This document shows, in pieces, positions 27,932-37,700 of a stretch of 64,000 nt of DNA. The notes beneath the pieces are model-generated. The model did no database searches and had not been told where the DNA came from. It saw nothing but the letters and a program-made list of their open reading frames with translations. The position numbers and the translations under genes were made by a program. Positions within the stretch are counted from its first letter, which is position 1, and every line of letters starts with the position of its first letter. The stretch spans positions 33,854 through 97,853 of the forward strand of contig JBBRQC010000006.1 of NCBI GenBank assembly GCA_038227135.1, in the 5' to 3' direction. The DNA is from UBA4720 sp038227135 (GTDB lineage Bacteria; Gemmatimonadota; Gemmatimonadetes; Gemmatimonadales; Gemmatimonadaceae).

Positions 27932-28533
27932 GCGACTTTCCTATCGCGCTCCACGGCGAGCGTTTGACCGCAGTAGTAATTGGGGGCGGATCCGTCGGGA
28001 CCCGCAAAGCGCTGGCGCTCGTGGACGCGGGCGCCCAGGTTCGGGTCGTCTCGCCCAGGGTTACGTCGGACCTGGCTGAGGCGGAACGGGCGCATCGTCT
28101 GTCCATTGTGCGCGAGTCGTACAGCGCGGGCCAGCTCGACAAGGCCATTCTCGTGATCGCCGCGACGGACTCGCGTGAGGTGAATGCGCAGGTCGCGGCT
28201 GACGCCCGCTCTCGGGGCAAGCTCGTCAACATCACGGATTTTCCTGACGAAGGAAACTTCCACACGATGGCATTGCACAGGTCGGGCGATGTCACCATCG
28301 CTGTCTCGGCGGGCGGAGTACCCGGCGCCGCCGCCAGGATTCGCGACGCAATCGCCGAGCGGTTCGACGCGCGCTACGGGCGGGCCGTGTCGGCCCTGCG
28401 TGGACTTCGCTCACGCCTGATCGCCGGTGGCGATGAGCGCTGGCGGGCGGCCGCGCCCAAGCTCATCGCCGACGATTTCTGCAGCTCCGTGGAAGACGGG
28501 TCCTTTACCGAGAAGGTCGAGACGTGGCGGTGA
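27928..28533 (+). CDS. Precorrin-2 dehydrogenase/sirohydrochlorin ferrochelatase-like
   Basis: The 201-residue protein begins with FPIALHGERLTAVVIGGGSV, the NAD-binding start of Met8p/CysG N-terminal domains. It also has ITDFPDEGNFHTMALHRSGD, typical of this family. The enzyme converts precorrin-2 to sirohydrochlorin and may insert iron to give sirohaem. The GTG start overlaps the hemX-like stop, and hemA begins inside its end, so the three are co-translated. No uroporphyrinogen methyltransferase domain is fused. Confidence 0.88.
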   Translation: MSDFPIALHGERLTAVVIGGGSVGTRKALALVDAGAQVRVVSPRVTSDLAEAERAHRLSIVRESYSAGQLDKAILVIAATDSREVNAQVAADARSRGKLVNITDFPDEGNFHTMALHRSGDVTIAVSAGGVPGAAARIRDAIAERFDARYGRAVSALRGLRSRLIAGGDERWRAAAPKLIADDFCSSVEDGSFTEKVETWR

Positions 28534-29861
28534 TCGTCGCCGGTGTCAGCCACGCCACGGCGCCGATCGAGGTTCGGGAGAAGCTCGCCTTTCGTCCGCA
28601 CGAGGCGGTTCGCGAGATCGCGCAGCTGCGTGACGCGGGTTTGATCCGCGAGGGCGTTGTCCTGTCCACGTGCAACCGCACCGAGATCTATGCCGTCGAG
28701 CAGAACGGCGATTCGTTGGGGCAGATCACGGAAATCCTTTCTGCGCGACTTGGGCAGGATGCCTCGCAATTCGTGTATCTGCGCCGTGATCACGAGGCTG
28801 CCTCCCACCTCTTCGCGGTCGCCGCCGGTCTCGAATCCATGATACTCGGCGAATCGCAGATACACGGCCAGGTGAAAGCCGCGTGGGAAGAGTGCCGCGC
28901 CCATTCCGGTCCGATTCTCAATCGAATGTTTCAGAGCGCCCTCCTTGCCGCCGCCCGCGCGAGGGAGGAAACCGGGATCGGCCATGGGGCTGCATCGGTC
29001 AGCTCCGCTGCCGTGCAGCTCGCCAAGAAAATCTTCGGCAGCCTGAAAGGGCGTCGCGCCATGATCCTCGGTGCGGGCGATGTCGCGGAGATAGCGCTGG
29101 AGTGCCTGCAAAACGAAGGAGTCAGGGTTGCGATCGTTGCCAACCGGACTTTCGAACGCGCGCAGTCTCTGGCGGAACGTCACGCGGCGACCGCCATGCA
29201 CTATGAAGAGTGCTGGAAGTCGCTCAGCGAAGTCGATGTCCTGCTCTGCTCGACTGCTTCGCCGGTGCCGGTTGTAACGGTGGCTCGCGTACGCGACGGA
29301 GTCGATGCCCGGGGCGACAGGCCTCTCTGCATTCTGGACATCGCGCTGCCCAGAGATGTCGAAGCCGCGGTCGGAGACCTCGACAACGTTTTTCTTTACG
29401 ACCTCGACGATCTTCGGGCCGCCGCCGCCGCCAATCTCGAGCGGCGCGAGGAGGACATTCCCGCCGCGCAACGGATCATCGCCGAGGAAGTGCGGGTGTA
29501 CTGGGATTGGGTGGCGGGGCTCGCGGCGGTCCCGGTGGTTCGTGAATTCAGAGAAGAGATGGACAGGGTTCGGAGCGCCGAGCTCGCCGTGGCGCTGAGG
29601 CGCATCGGACCGCTATCGCCCGAGCAACGGGGAGCGATCGAGCACTTCTCCAGGGCGTTGATGAACAAGTTCCTGCACGAGCCGAGTGTGCGGCTCAAGG
29701 CCGCGGCCGCGAATGGTCGCGGGCTGGGCGTCGTGGACGCCGCGCGATATCTCTTTGCGCTCGGAGAGAAGGGAGATGCTCCGCCGACTGAACACACCGA
29801 CTCGACCACTCACACGCGGCCGGATGCGCTTCTCCCGGAGAGGACCGATCCAAATGCCTAA
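28524..29861 (+). CDS. hemA: Glutamyl-tRNA reductase
   Basis: The 445-residue protein has the catalytic cysteine in VLSTCNRTEIYAV, the NADPH-domain entrance GLESMILGESQIHGQVK, and a C-terminal dimerisation domain. HemA reduces glutamyl-tRNA to glutamate-1-semialdehyde, the first committed tetrapyrrole step. The final ~30 residues form a threonine- and proline-rich tail not usual for the family. The GTG start overlaps the previous gene by 10 bases. Confidence 0.96.
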   Translation: MAVIVAGVSHATAPIEVREKLAFRPHEAVREIAQLRDAGLIREGVVLSTCNRTEIYAVEQNGDSLGQITEILSARLGQDASQFVYLRRDHEAASHLFAVAAGLESMILGESQIHGQVKAAWEECRAHSGPILNRMFQSALLAAARAREETGIGHGAASVSSAAVQLAKKIFGSLKGRRAMILGAGDVAEIALECLQNEGVRVAIVANRTFERAQSLAERHAATAMHYEECWKSLSEVDVLLCSTASPVPVVTVARVRDGVDARGDRPLCILDIALPRDVEAAVGDLDNVFLYDLDDLRAAAAANLERREEDIPAAQRIIAEEVRVYWDWVAGLAAVPVVREFREEMDRVRSAELAVALRRIGPLSPEQRGAIEHFSRALMNKFLHEPSVRLKAAAANGRGLGVVDAARYLFALGEKGDAPPTEHTDSTTHTRPDALLPERTDPNA

Positions 29862-30816
29862 AGTGCTGGTCACCGGCGGAGCCGGTTTCATCGGATCGCA
29901 CGTGGCCGATCTCTTCCTGGCAGAAGGGTGGGATGTCACGATCGTCGACGATCTCTCCAGCGGAAAACGAGAAAACGTTCCAGCGGGCGCGAGGCTCCAC
30001 GAGACCAGCGTCAACTCACCCGAGTTCGTGCGCCTGGTGACGGAGCAGAAGTTCGATGTCATCACACACCTGGCGGCGCAGATCGACGTCCGAAAGAGTG
30101 TCGCGGACCCCATTGCCGACGCGAGCATCAACATTATCGGGACGCTGAATCTCATGGAGGCGCTGCGTGCGGCGGGTCCTGGCACGCGGGTGGTCTTTAC
30201 ATCTACGGGCGGAGTTCTTTACGGTGACTTCAATACGCCGCCGAACTACGAGACCTATCCGAAAGACCCGGAATCGCCGTACGCGATCGGGAAGCTGAGC
30301 GCGGAGTATTATCTGGCGTATTATGGCCGCGTTCACAACATGGATTCCGCGGCGCTCCGCTTCGGGAACGTGTATGGTCCCAGGCAGGATCCTCACGGCG
30401 AGGCCGGCGTGGTTGCCATTTTCTGTGGACGCATTCTCTCCAACCGTCCACTCACCATATTCGGCGACGGACGCCAAACACGCGACTACGTTTACGTCGG
30501 CGACGTCGCTCGTGCAATGTACCTCGCCGGCACCGAGCAACTTCCCCCAAGGGAGCGTCTCGATGCGCGCGGATTCAACATCGGAACGGGCAAGGGAACG
30601 AGCGTAATCGAGATCGCTACACTTCTGCAGGAAGTCGCCGGAACCAAGGTGGCCATCGAATTTGCGCCGCACCGGCCTGGTGAACAGCAGGAATCATTCG
30701 TCAACGCCGACAAGGCGCGCGAGCTGCTGGGGTGGATCCCGCAAGTGACGCTGGCCGAGGGACTCGCGACGACATTCGCGTGGTTCAAGCAACGAGCGAC
30801 CGGAGCGCGGGTTTGA
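29854..30816 (+). CDS. NAD-dependent epimerase/dehydratase, GalE-like
   Basis: The 320-residue short-chain dehydrogenase has VLVTGGAGFIGSHVADLF and the catalytic YAIGKLSAEYY (YxxxK). Late motifs DYVYVGDVARAM and NIGTGKGTSVIEIA match UDP-glucose 4-epimerase-like enzymes. The ATG at 29854 is preceded by GGAGAGG and gives the usual length. Substrate could be UDP-glucose or a related nucleotide sugar; sequence alone does not decide. It overlaps hemA by eight bases and leads into the tol genes. Confidence 0.83.
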   Translation: MPKVLVTGGAGFIGSHVADLFLAEGWDVTIVDDLSSGKRENVPAGARLHETSVNSPEFVRLVTEQKFDVITHLAAQIDVRKSVADPIADASINIIGTLNLMEALRAAGPGTRVVFTSTGGVLYGDFNTPPNYETYPKDPESPYAIGKLSAEYYLAYYGRVHNMDSAALRFGNVYGPRQDPHGEAGVVAIFCGRILSNRPLTIFGDGRQTRDYVYVGDVARAMYLAGTEQLPPRERLDARGFNIGTGKGTSVIEIATLLQEVAGTKVAIEFAPHRPGEQQESFVNADKARELLGWIPQVTLAEGLATTFAWFKQRATGARV

Positions 30817-31526
30817 CGCCGCTGCTGCTACTGCTCGCGCAGGCGATACCGAGCTCGCCGATGGAGCTCATCACGAGCTCGACCGGCGCCACAAAATTCG
30901 TTCTCGGCATTCTGGTGGTGCTGTCCCTGCTCAGCTGGGGGATCATTTTCACCAAGTGGTACGAGCTGCGTCGCGCCGGCCGAATCACCTATTCATTCGC
31001 GCACGAGTTCGCGGGCGCGCGAAGCGTCGAAGGCGCCGCGCAGATGGCGCGTCGAACCAATGGGCCACCGGCGACGATCATGGAGCGCGCGATGCGCTTT
31101 ATCGAGGAGACCACCCCGGCGCTTTCCGGAACGTCGGAGCGTGCGGCCCGATTCAGCGGCTCGCAGGTCGAAGCGCTCAAGCTGGTTCTCGACGCTGAAA
31201 CAACGTCGGAGCGGGACCGATTGAGTCGCTGGGTTCCCTCGCTCGCCACCATCGGCTCCGTCAGCCCGCTCATCGGACTGCTCGGCACCGTCCTCGGCGT
31301 CATCGACGCCTTCGTCGGAATAGCCGCCAAGGGTTCTGGAAACATCGGAGCCGTCGCGCCCGGCGTCGCCGAAGCGCTGATCGCGACGGCCGCAGCCCTG
31401 AGCGTCGCGATTCCGGCGGTGTTTGCCTACAACATTTTCGCGTCCCGCCTCAACAAGATCGAGGGACAGCTGGAAAGTTTCGGCTCGGAGCTGATCGCGC
31501 TGCTCGTGCGGGAGGGCAGGATCTAG
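30813..31526 (+). CDS. tolQ: TolQ/ExbB-family proton channel subunit
   Basis: The protein has three membrane helices and the family core SVSPLIGLLGTVLGVIDAFV followed by GVAEALIATAAALSVAIP. With its TolR partner, TolQ uses the proton gradient to energise the Tol system across the periplasm. I choose TTG 30813: GGAG lies seven bases upstream and it overlaps the epimerase stop, giving 237 residues; an ATG at 30861 is the alternative. The tolR, tolA/tonB and tolB genes that follow favour TolQ over ExbB. Confidence 0.9.
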   Translation: MTPLLLLLAQAIPSSPMELITSSTGATKFVLGILVVLSLLSWGIIFTKWYELRRAGRITYSFAHEFAGARSVEGAAQMARRTNGPPATIMERAMRFIEETTPALSGTSERAARFSGSQVEALKLVLDAETTSERDRLSRWVPSLATIGSVSPLIGLLGTVLGVIDAFVGIAAKGSGNIGAVAPGVAEALIATAAALSVAIPAVFAYNIFASRLNKIEGQLESFGSELIALLVREGRI

Positions 31527-31942
31527 TGGCCCGTCGTGGGCGTGGCCGCGACCGGCTGGTGCTCAACGCCGAGATCAACGTCGTGAGTCTCATCGACGTT
31601 ATGATGCTGCTCATGATCATCTTCATGATCACCGCGCCGATGATGCAGGGAGGCGTGGACATAACGCTGCCGAAGGCGCAGTCGCGGCCGCTGGAGTCCA
31701 AGAGCGGGCTGACGGTGACGATCGATCGCAGCGGCGCCATTTTTGTCGACGAGGCGCGGCTCACCCTGGCGCAATTCACATCCAGCTTCAAGGCCCTCGC
31801 CAATCGACGCGGAAGCGGCGGTGTCTATCTGCGAGCCGACGACGGCGTTCCCTATGGCTCGGTCGTGAAGGTTCTCGCGATAATGCGAGCGAGCGGCGTA
31901 GGCGACATAGGTCTCGTCGCCGAGCCGACCGAGGTGAAGTAG
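31526..31942 (+). CDS. tolR: TolR/ExbD-family protein
   Basis: The 138-residue protein has one N-terminal membrane helix with the proton-bearing aspartate in NVVSLIDVMMLLMIIFMITA, then a periplasmic domain. It pairs with TolQ to form the inner-membrane motor. The GTG start overlaps the tolQ stop by one base and has GGAGGG upstream. Length is standard. Confidence 0.92.
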   Translation: MARRGRGRDRLVLNAEINVVSLIDVMMLLMIIFMITAPMMQGGVDITLPKAQSRPLESKSGLTVTIDRSGAIFVDEARLTLAQFTSSFKALANRRGSGGVYLRADDGVPYGSVVKVLAIMRASGVGDIGLVAEPTEVK

Positions 31943-31946
31943 AGAG

Positions 31947-32687
31947 ATGGCGAGGGGAGCGGGTGGATCACGACACATTGCCCCCTTTACGCTCTCGGCG
32001 ATACTTCACGCGGCAGTAGCTACGCTCCTGTTCAACACGCTCAAAGAGCGCAAGCCGGTCGCTCTCCCACCCATGTATCGCGTCAATATCGTCGCGGCTC
32101 CGCCCGGGGAGAGAGCGATCGGAGAGGTGCAGAGCGGCCAAACCAAAGCCACGACGCCTGTTACGCAGCCCAGTGCAGCGCAGTCAACGCTCAAGGAAAT
32201 GCCGCTTCCCAAGGCGAAACCCGCGCAAAAGACTCCCGCGCGTGCGACGCCGAGTGTGCCGAAGCCCGCAACGAAGTCGGGTGCAGCCGAGGCGAAAGCG
32301 GTTCCCCAGCCTAAAACCGAGGCGCCCAAGGCGGGCGGCGGCCCAGTTGGCGGAAAGGGAACCGATGTCGCAACGGTGCGCACTGATGGGATCGAGTTCG
32401 CGTTTCCAGGGTACCTCAACAACATAGTTAGACAGATTGCTCTCAATTTCAGACCAAGAAACACCAACGCCGGTCTCAAAGCGGAGATCAGGTTTCTGAT
32501 ACATCGCGACGGCTCTGTTTCAGACCTCACGTTCATCAGGCGCTCGGGCAATTTTTCATTCGACCTGGAAGCGCAGGGCGCAGTGGAAGCGGCGTCGAGC
32601 GCGCGGCGGTTTGGCCCGCTCCCCGATGGTTTTGCCGATGATGTGCTTCCAGTCGTATTCAGCTTTGACCCCGAATTCCTGAAATGA
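31947..32687 (+). CDS. TolA/TonB-like periplasm-spanning energy transducer
   Basis: The 246-residue protein has a single membrane anchor (FTLSAILHAAVATLLFNTL). A long Pro/Lys/Ala-rich linker (about 70-145) suits spanning the periplasm, and the C-terminal domain from about residue 150 has FLIHRDGSVSDLTFIRRSGN, a TonB-C/TolA-C-type fold. The position between tolR and tolB indicates the TolA role. It is shorter than E. coli TolA and has a compact linker. tolB overlaps it by four bases. Confidence 0.82.
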   Translation: MARGAGGSRHIAPFTLSAILHAAVATLLFNTLKERKPVALPPMYRVNIVAAPPGERAIGEVQSGQTKATTPVTQPSAAQSTLKEMPLPKAKPAQKTPARATPSVPKPATKSGAAEAKAVPQPKTEAPKAGGGPVGGKGTDVATVRTDGIEFAFPGYLNNIVRQIALNFRPRNTNAGLKAEIRFLIHRDGSVSDLTFIRRSGNFSFDLEAQGAVEAASSARRFGPLPDGFADDVLPVVFSFDPEFLK

Positions 32688-34009
32688 CCAAAGTGCGCTG
32701 CATTTGTCTGATCACGATGTTGTACTGCATCGCAACGCCCAGCCTCGCCCGCGCGCAGGACACGACGACGACGCCCGGGGTGCGGCTCGGCCTGAATTAC
32801 GCGGCCGGATCCAAGCCGGGCGTGATCGTCCTGCCGGTTGCGGATGACTACGGCGACGACTCGCTGCGCACGATCGTTCAGCGCGATCTCGACTACGGGG
32901 ATCGGTTGAACGTGATCGCGCTGGACCAGGAAACGCTTCAGGGACTGGTCCCTCCCCTCGGTGGCAAGATCAATTTCCCTCTGGTGGCGAAGTTCGGCGC
33001 GGCGCTGCTGATACGAATGACGCAGACCACTCAGGGACTCCACGTAGCCGCCTACGATGTCGCGAGGGGCCAGCTCCTTCAGTCGGAGCAGTTCCTGTTC
33101 GACCGGCGTGACAGAGACTGGCGATTCGGCCTTCATGGCGTCTCGGATCGGATCGAGCAGTGGGTCTTCGGCAAACGCGGAATAGCGCAGACCCGGATCG
33201 CCTACGTGAACAACGGCCTGCTCCGGATCATCGACAGCGACGGTGCTTTGACGCGCTCCATCACCACCGGAAAAGGCGCGCTCTCCCCTGCGTGGTCCCC
33301 GACCGGAGAGTCGGTTGTCTACACCGTGCTCGGCAACGCAGGCACCCAGGTCGAAGAGCTGGACGTGCGCTCCGGCCGGACGCGCCGAATCAGCCAGATC
33401 CAAGCGGGCTTGAACATCACCCCGGTCTACCAGCCCGGCGGCAACGCAATTCTTTACGCGCAGGGGACGGGCAACGGAACCGATCTGGTTCTGGCGAGCC
33501 TCGATTCCAGCGGAGCTCGAAAACTGACGGTGGGCAAGGGAACCGACAACACCTCGCCTTCCTACAGTCCGGACGGGCGTCAGGTCGCGTTCATATCGGG
33601 CAAATCGGGACAGCCCCAGGTTTATATTATGGATGCCGACGGCTCGAACATTCAGCTGCTGACGCCTTATACAGCGGGCACGCGCAGCTATCGCGCGAGC
33701 CCGGACTGGTCACCCGATGGCAATGCGGTTGCCTACGAGCAGCAGAACGGGAACTTCCAGGTGTGGATGATCGATTTGCGGGACCGCATCCCGAAACAGC
33801 TCACGAGCGAGGGGGAAAACGAAGATCCGTCCTGGGCGCCTGACGGACGGCACCTTGTCTTCACCTCGACTCGCTCGGGTGAAAAGCAGTTGTGGATTCT
33901 CGACACCGAGAGCGGCCGCGCGCGGCAGCTCACGCACAACAATGGAGCGAGACTGGCGGCGTGGTCGCCGATACTCGCCAATCCGGAAGTGGGAACCTAT
34001 TCGCAATGA
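32684..34009 (+). CDS. tolB: Tol-Pal system beta-propeller protein TolB
   Basis: The 441-residue protein has a signal peptide ending SLARA-QD and an N-terminal TolB domain. A C-terminal six-blade propeller shows PD40 repeats such as SPAWSPTGESVVYT, SPSYSPDGRQVAFISG and SPDWSPDGNAVAYEQ. TolB acts in the periplasm between TolA and Pal. It is joined by four-base overlaps to the genes before and after. No pal gene follows directly. Confidence 0.94.
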   Translation: MTKVRCICLITMLYCIATPSLARAQDTTTTPGVRLGLNYAAGSKPGVIVLPVADDYGDDSLRTIVQRDLDYGDRLNVIALDQETLQGLVPPLGGKINFPLVAKFGAALLIRMTQTTQGLHVAAYDVARGQLLQSEQFLFDRRDRDWRFGLHGVSDRIEQWVFGKRGIAQTRIAYVNNGLLRIIDSDGALTRSITTGKGALSPAWSPTGESVVYTVLGNAGTQVEELDVRSGRTRRISQIQAGLNITPVYQPGGNAILYAQGTGNGTDLVLASLDSSGARKLTVGKGTDNTSPSYSPDGRQVAFISGKSGQPQVYIMDADGSNIQLLTPYTAGTRSYRASPDWSPDGNAVAYEQQNGNFQVWMIDLRDRIPKQLTSEGENEDPSWAPDGRHLVFTSTRSGEKQLWILDTESGRARQLTHNNGARLAAWSPILANPEVGTYSQ

Positions 34010-34782
34010 TCAAACCCGCACCTCTTCTTCTTGCAGTCCTCGCGCTCTCCGCCAACGCCTGCTTCTTCGCGACGAAGCAGGATATCGACAGGCTGCAAGC
34101 TGACATCGTTGGCACGCGCGTGAGCTCGAGCGCGGCCGACTCGGTCCAGCGCGCGCAGCTGATCGAGGTCAGCCGCTCCGTGAGGACGCTGAACGACTCG
34201 ATCTCGGCACTCAGCAGGCGAATGGCAGCGATGCGTACTGCGTCGGAGAGCGATATGACTGCGATGAGGGAAAACATCTCGCAGCTCCAGGACCTGAGTG
34301 GCCAAAGCGAGCAGCGGTTGCGCGACATGCGCGCTGCCATGGAGGAGAAACGGCAGCAGCAGGCCGCGGCGGCGACTCCCGATTCCTCGGGCGCACCGGC
34401 GACTGGTCCCGGACCGCTCCAGCTTCTACAGGCCGGACGCGATCAGCTGCTCAAGGGCGGCAACGCTTCCGCGCGGAGCGCGTTCAACGAGCTCATTACG
34501 AAGTATCCGACCTCCGAGTACGTACCTGAAGCAATGTTCTATACCGCCCAGGCCTACGCGGCCGAGCGGAATTTTACGGCCGCGGATGCGGAGTACACGT
34601 CGCTGATCGCCAAGTATCCCTCTTCGCCGCGCGTTCCCACGGCGATGTACAAGCGGGCGCTCCAGATGCAGGCGTCGAAGCGGAACTCCGAAGCCAGGAA
34701 GCTCTACCAGGACATCATCAAGCGCTATCCGCGCTCTGACGAGGCCGCACTCGCCGACGAGCGCCTCCAGTCGATGCGGTAG
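34006..34782 (+). CDS. cpoB: CpoB/YbgF-like TPR protein of the Tol system
   Basis: The 258-residue protein has a signal peptide with a weak lipobox (SANAC). A long coiled coil near residues 25-115 follows, then TPR repeats (KYPTSEYVPEAMFYTAQAYA). This is the CpoB/YbgF layout. CpoB links the Tol machine with peptidoglycan synthesis during division. The ATG overlaps the tolB stop. In many bacteria pal stands between tolB and cpoB; here it is missing. Confidence 0.88.
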   Translation: MIKPAPLLLAVLALSANACFFATKQDIDRLQADIVGTRVSSSAADSVQRAQLIEVSRSVRTLNDSISALSRRMAAMRTASESDMTAMRENISQLQDLSGQSEQRLRDMRAAMEEKRQQQAAAATPDSSGAPATGPGPLQLLQAGRDQLLKGGNASARSAFNELITKYPTSEYVPEAMFYTAQAYAAERNFTAADAEYTSLIAKYPSSPRVPTAMYKRALQMQASKRNSEARKLYQDIIKRYPRSDEAALADERLQSMR

Positions 34783-34796
34783 CAAAGGGCCGTCGC

Positions 34797-37700
34797 ATGA
34801 GCGCAGCTCCTGGCCAAGAGATGCCGTTCCTGGATCATCTGGAGGAGCTGCGCAAGCGTCTTTTCTGGATCGCCGGGGCAGTCGTTCTTGGCGTGGTCGT
34901 GGCCTTTGCCCTCCTGTCGAAGCTGGACATCATAAGGCTTCTCGAGCGGCCGATCCTCCCTCTGCTGCACGGGCAGAAGCTGATCTACACGCACCCGGGA
35001 ACGTCCTTCCACATTCTCCTCAACGCGTCGCTGGTGCTGGGGATCATCCTCGCTTCGCCCGTAATCGTTGCTCAGCTGTGGGGCTTTCTGGCGCCGGCGC
35101 TCTACTCCCACGAGAAGCGAGTGGTGGTTCCGGTCGTTCTGTCCATGGCGTCGCTCTTTCTTGCCGGAGTGTCGCTCAGCTACTTCGTCGTCCTGCCGCT
35201 GACGCTCCAGTTTCTGATGAGCATCGAGTCGACCGCGCTGACGCCGATGATCTCGGCAACGGAGTACTTCGACTTTGCGATCAGCATGTGTCTCGCGTTC
35301 GGACTCGTTTTCGAGGTGCCGATTGCCATCCTGGCGCTGACTGCGCTGGGGATCATCACGCCGCAGTTCCTCTCGAAGTACAGAAGACACGCGGTAGTCG
35401 TCTGCCTCGTCGCGGCGGCGTTCATCACTCCCGGGGCCGATCCCTATTCGCTGTTTGCGCTGGCAATTCCGCTTTACGTGCTTTACGAGGTGAGCGTCTT
35501 CGTGGCGATCATCGCCTACCGCAAGCGGCAGAAGCGGCGGGACCGTCTCGAGGCGGAGGAGCTGGCGTCGGAGGCAGCCCCGAAGCCGGCCGCCGTACCG
35601 CGATCGCTGTACATGCTCGTCGTTGCTGCTCTGCTCGTGCCGGGCGCGCGCGTCTTCGGACAGGTGCCTCGTGCACCAGATTCTCGGAGCCAGACTTCCA
35701 GACAGCGCCCGGATTCAGCCCGCCAGGATTCGACCGCTGATTCGACGCGCACCAGGCAGCTGATCAAGTGGCTGGAAGCCGACTCGGTGATGAAGGTGCT
35801 GATGGCACGGCCCGGATACAGCGCCACGCGCTACCAGGCCGACGAGGTCGTGTTCGACGCGCGCACGCGGTTGCTACACCTGAAGGGGAAGAAAGCGGGC
35901 GTCCAGCGCGATGAAACGGTACTCGTCGGTGACAGCATCGTCTACAGCGATTCCACAAAGATCATCGTCGCGCGCGGTGACACCGTAATTCTGCGAGACC
36001 CATCCCGACAGGCGGCTGACGTGGTAGCACGCGGGCGGATGGCATACAACGTCGCGCTCCACCGAGGGTGTGTCACCAACATCAGCACATCGGTCGAGTC
36101 GGGACAGCATTGGTTCGTCGAAGGAGAGGACGCGTGCTTCGTCAGCGACACGACGCGTTTCGCGGCCGACACCACGCGCGGGCGGGAGACAGCCTTCTAC
36201 GCGCGCAATGCGTCGATCACCAGCTGTGACGACTCGATACCCGACTACCACTTCCAGGCGAAGGAAGTGAAGATGGTCTCCAAGAACATCATGGTAGCGC
36301 GTCCCGCCGTGCTCTACATAGGCGAGGTGCCGATCATGTGGCTGCCGTTCATCTTCCAGGACATGCGGTCGGGAAGGCGCAGCGGAGTGCTGACGCCGAG
36401 GTTCGGGCTCAGCGAGCTTTTCCGCAACAGCCCCACTTACCGGCGGCACGTCGAGAACGTCGGCTACTATTTCGCCCTCAGCGATTACATGGATGCGGAG
36501 TTTGCGCTCGATTGGCGGAGCGGCGCCCGGTCCAGCATTGGCGATCCCGGCTGGGTGCGGCTGAACGGGGAAATGCAGTACAGGTGGCTCGATCGATTCC
36601 TGAGCGGGCGCATTGGTTTGTTTCGTCATTCTCTGAACGACGGAACCAGGAACACTGGCGTCAGCTGGCAGCACAGCCAGAGCTTCTCGGACGCGACGCA
36701 TTTCAGCGCCAACGTCAACTACGTCACCAATACCTTCGTCCAGAGAACGACGAGCTTCAATCCAGCGACCGTTCTCGCGAGCATCACGTCTACGGCGAGC
36801 TACGACACCAAAATAGGGCCTGCCGCGCTCAGCCTCGGCGGAAGCCGGTCGCAGCATCCCGGTCGGGGCGAAGTCAACCAGACTTTCCCGACCTTCAGCA
36901 TCAGCTCTCCAACGATTCAGGTAACCAGGTTTCTCGATTGGACGCCGACGTTCAACTTCCAGACTCACCAGGATCTCCATATCGACGAGACCGGCGAGTT
37001 CGCTTACCAGTTCTTCACCAACGCCAGCGGAGCACCGGATAGCCTCAGGCGGAAAAGGAACGCCAGGAATACCACGTCGAGCTTCAGCACACCGATCAAG
37101 CTCGGGGGCTTTGCGTGGACGAACTCATTTTCGCTGAACTCCACCGAAGTGGACGAGCCGCTCACAATCGTCGTCGTAGATCCGGAGGACTCGTCGAAAA
37201 AAGTAAGTCGGGTGTTCGCGAAGTCGTTCCCGACGAATCTCGACTGGCAGACCAACTTTGGCCTGCCCGGTCTTCTGCACGGTAGTCTGAATCTGTCGCC
37301 GTCCGTTTCGCTGGAGAACGTGGACGGCTCGAACGGGTTCTGGGTCCGTTCACACCTGAGCGGCGGACAGTTCGTCCACCAGTCGAAGCGTCCCTCGATG
37401 AATCTCTCGGCGTCTCCGACGCTGTTCGCGCTTTTCCCGGGATTCGGACCCGTGAGCCGGTTCCGCCACTCCATCACACCAGTCATCTCGTTCTCCTATG
37501 CGCCCTCCGGGAATCTCAGCACCGAGTTTCTCCGGGCCACGAACAGGAGCCGACAGAGCTTCCTCGGATCCCTGGCGCGCAACCAGATCAGCCTCGGCTT
37601 GTCCCATGTACTGGAAGCGAAGATGAAGAGCACTGACACGAGCAGCACGGCCGAGCAGAAGAAGATCAAGATTCTGTCGATGAATTTCTCGTCGATCGCC

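Noticed and set aside
30813..31942. ExbB-ExbD pair for TonB-dependent uptake
   Set aside because: tolB and cpoB follow in the same overlapping run, which indicates the Tol system, although the transducer is partly TonB-like.
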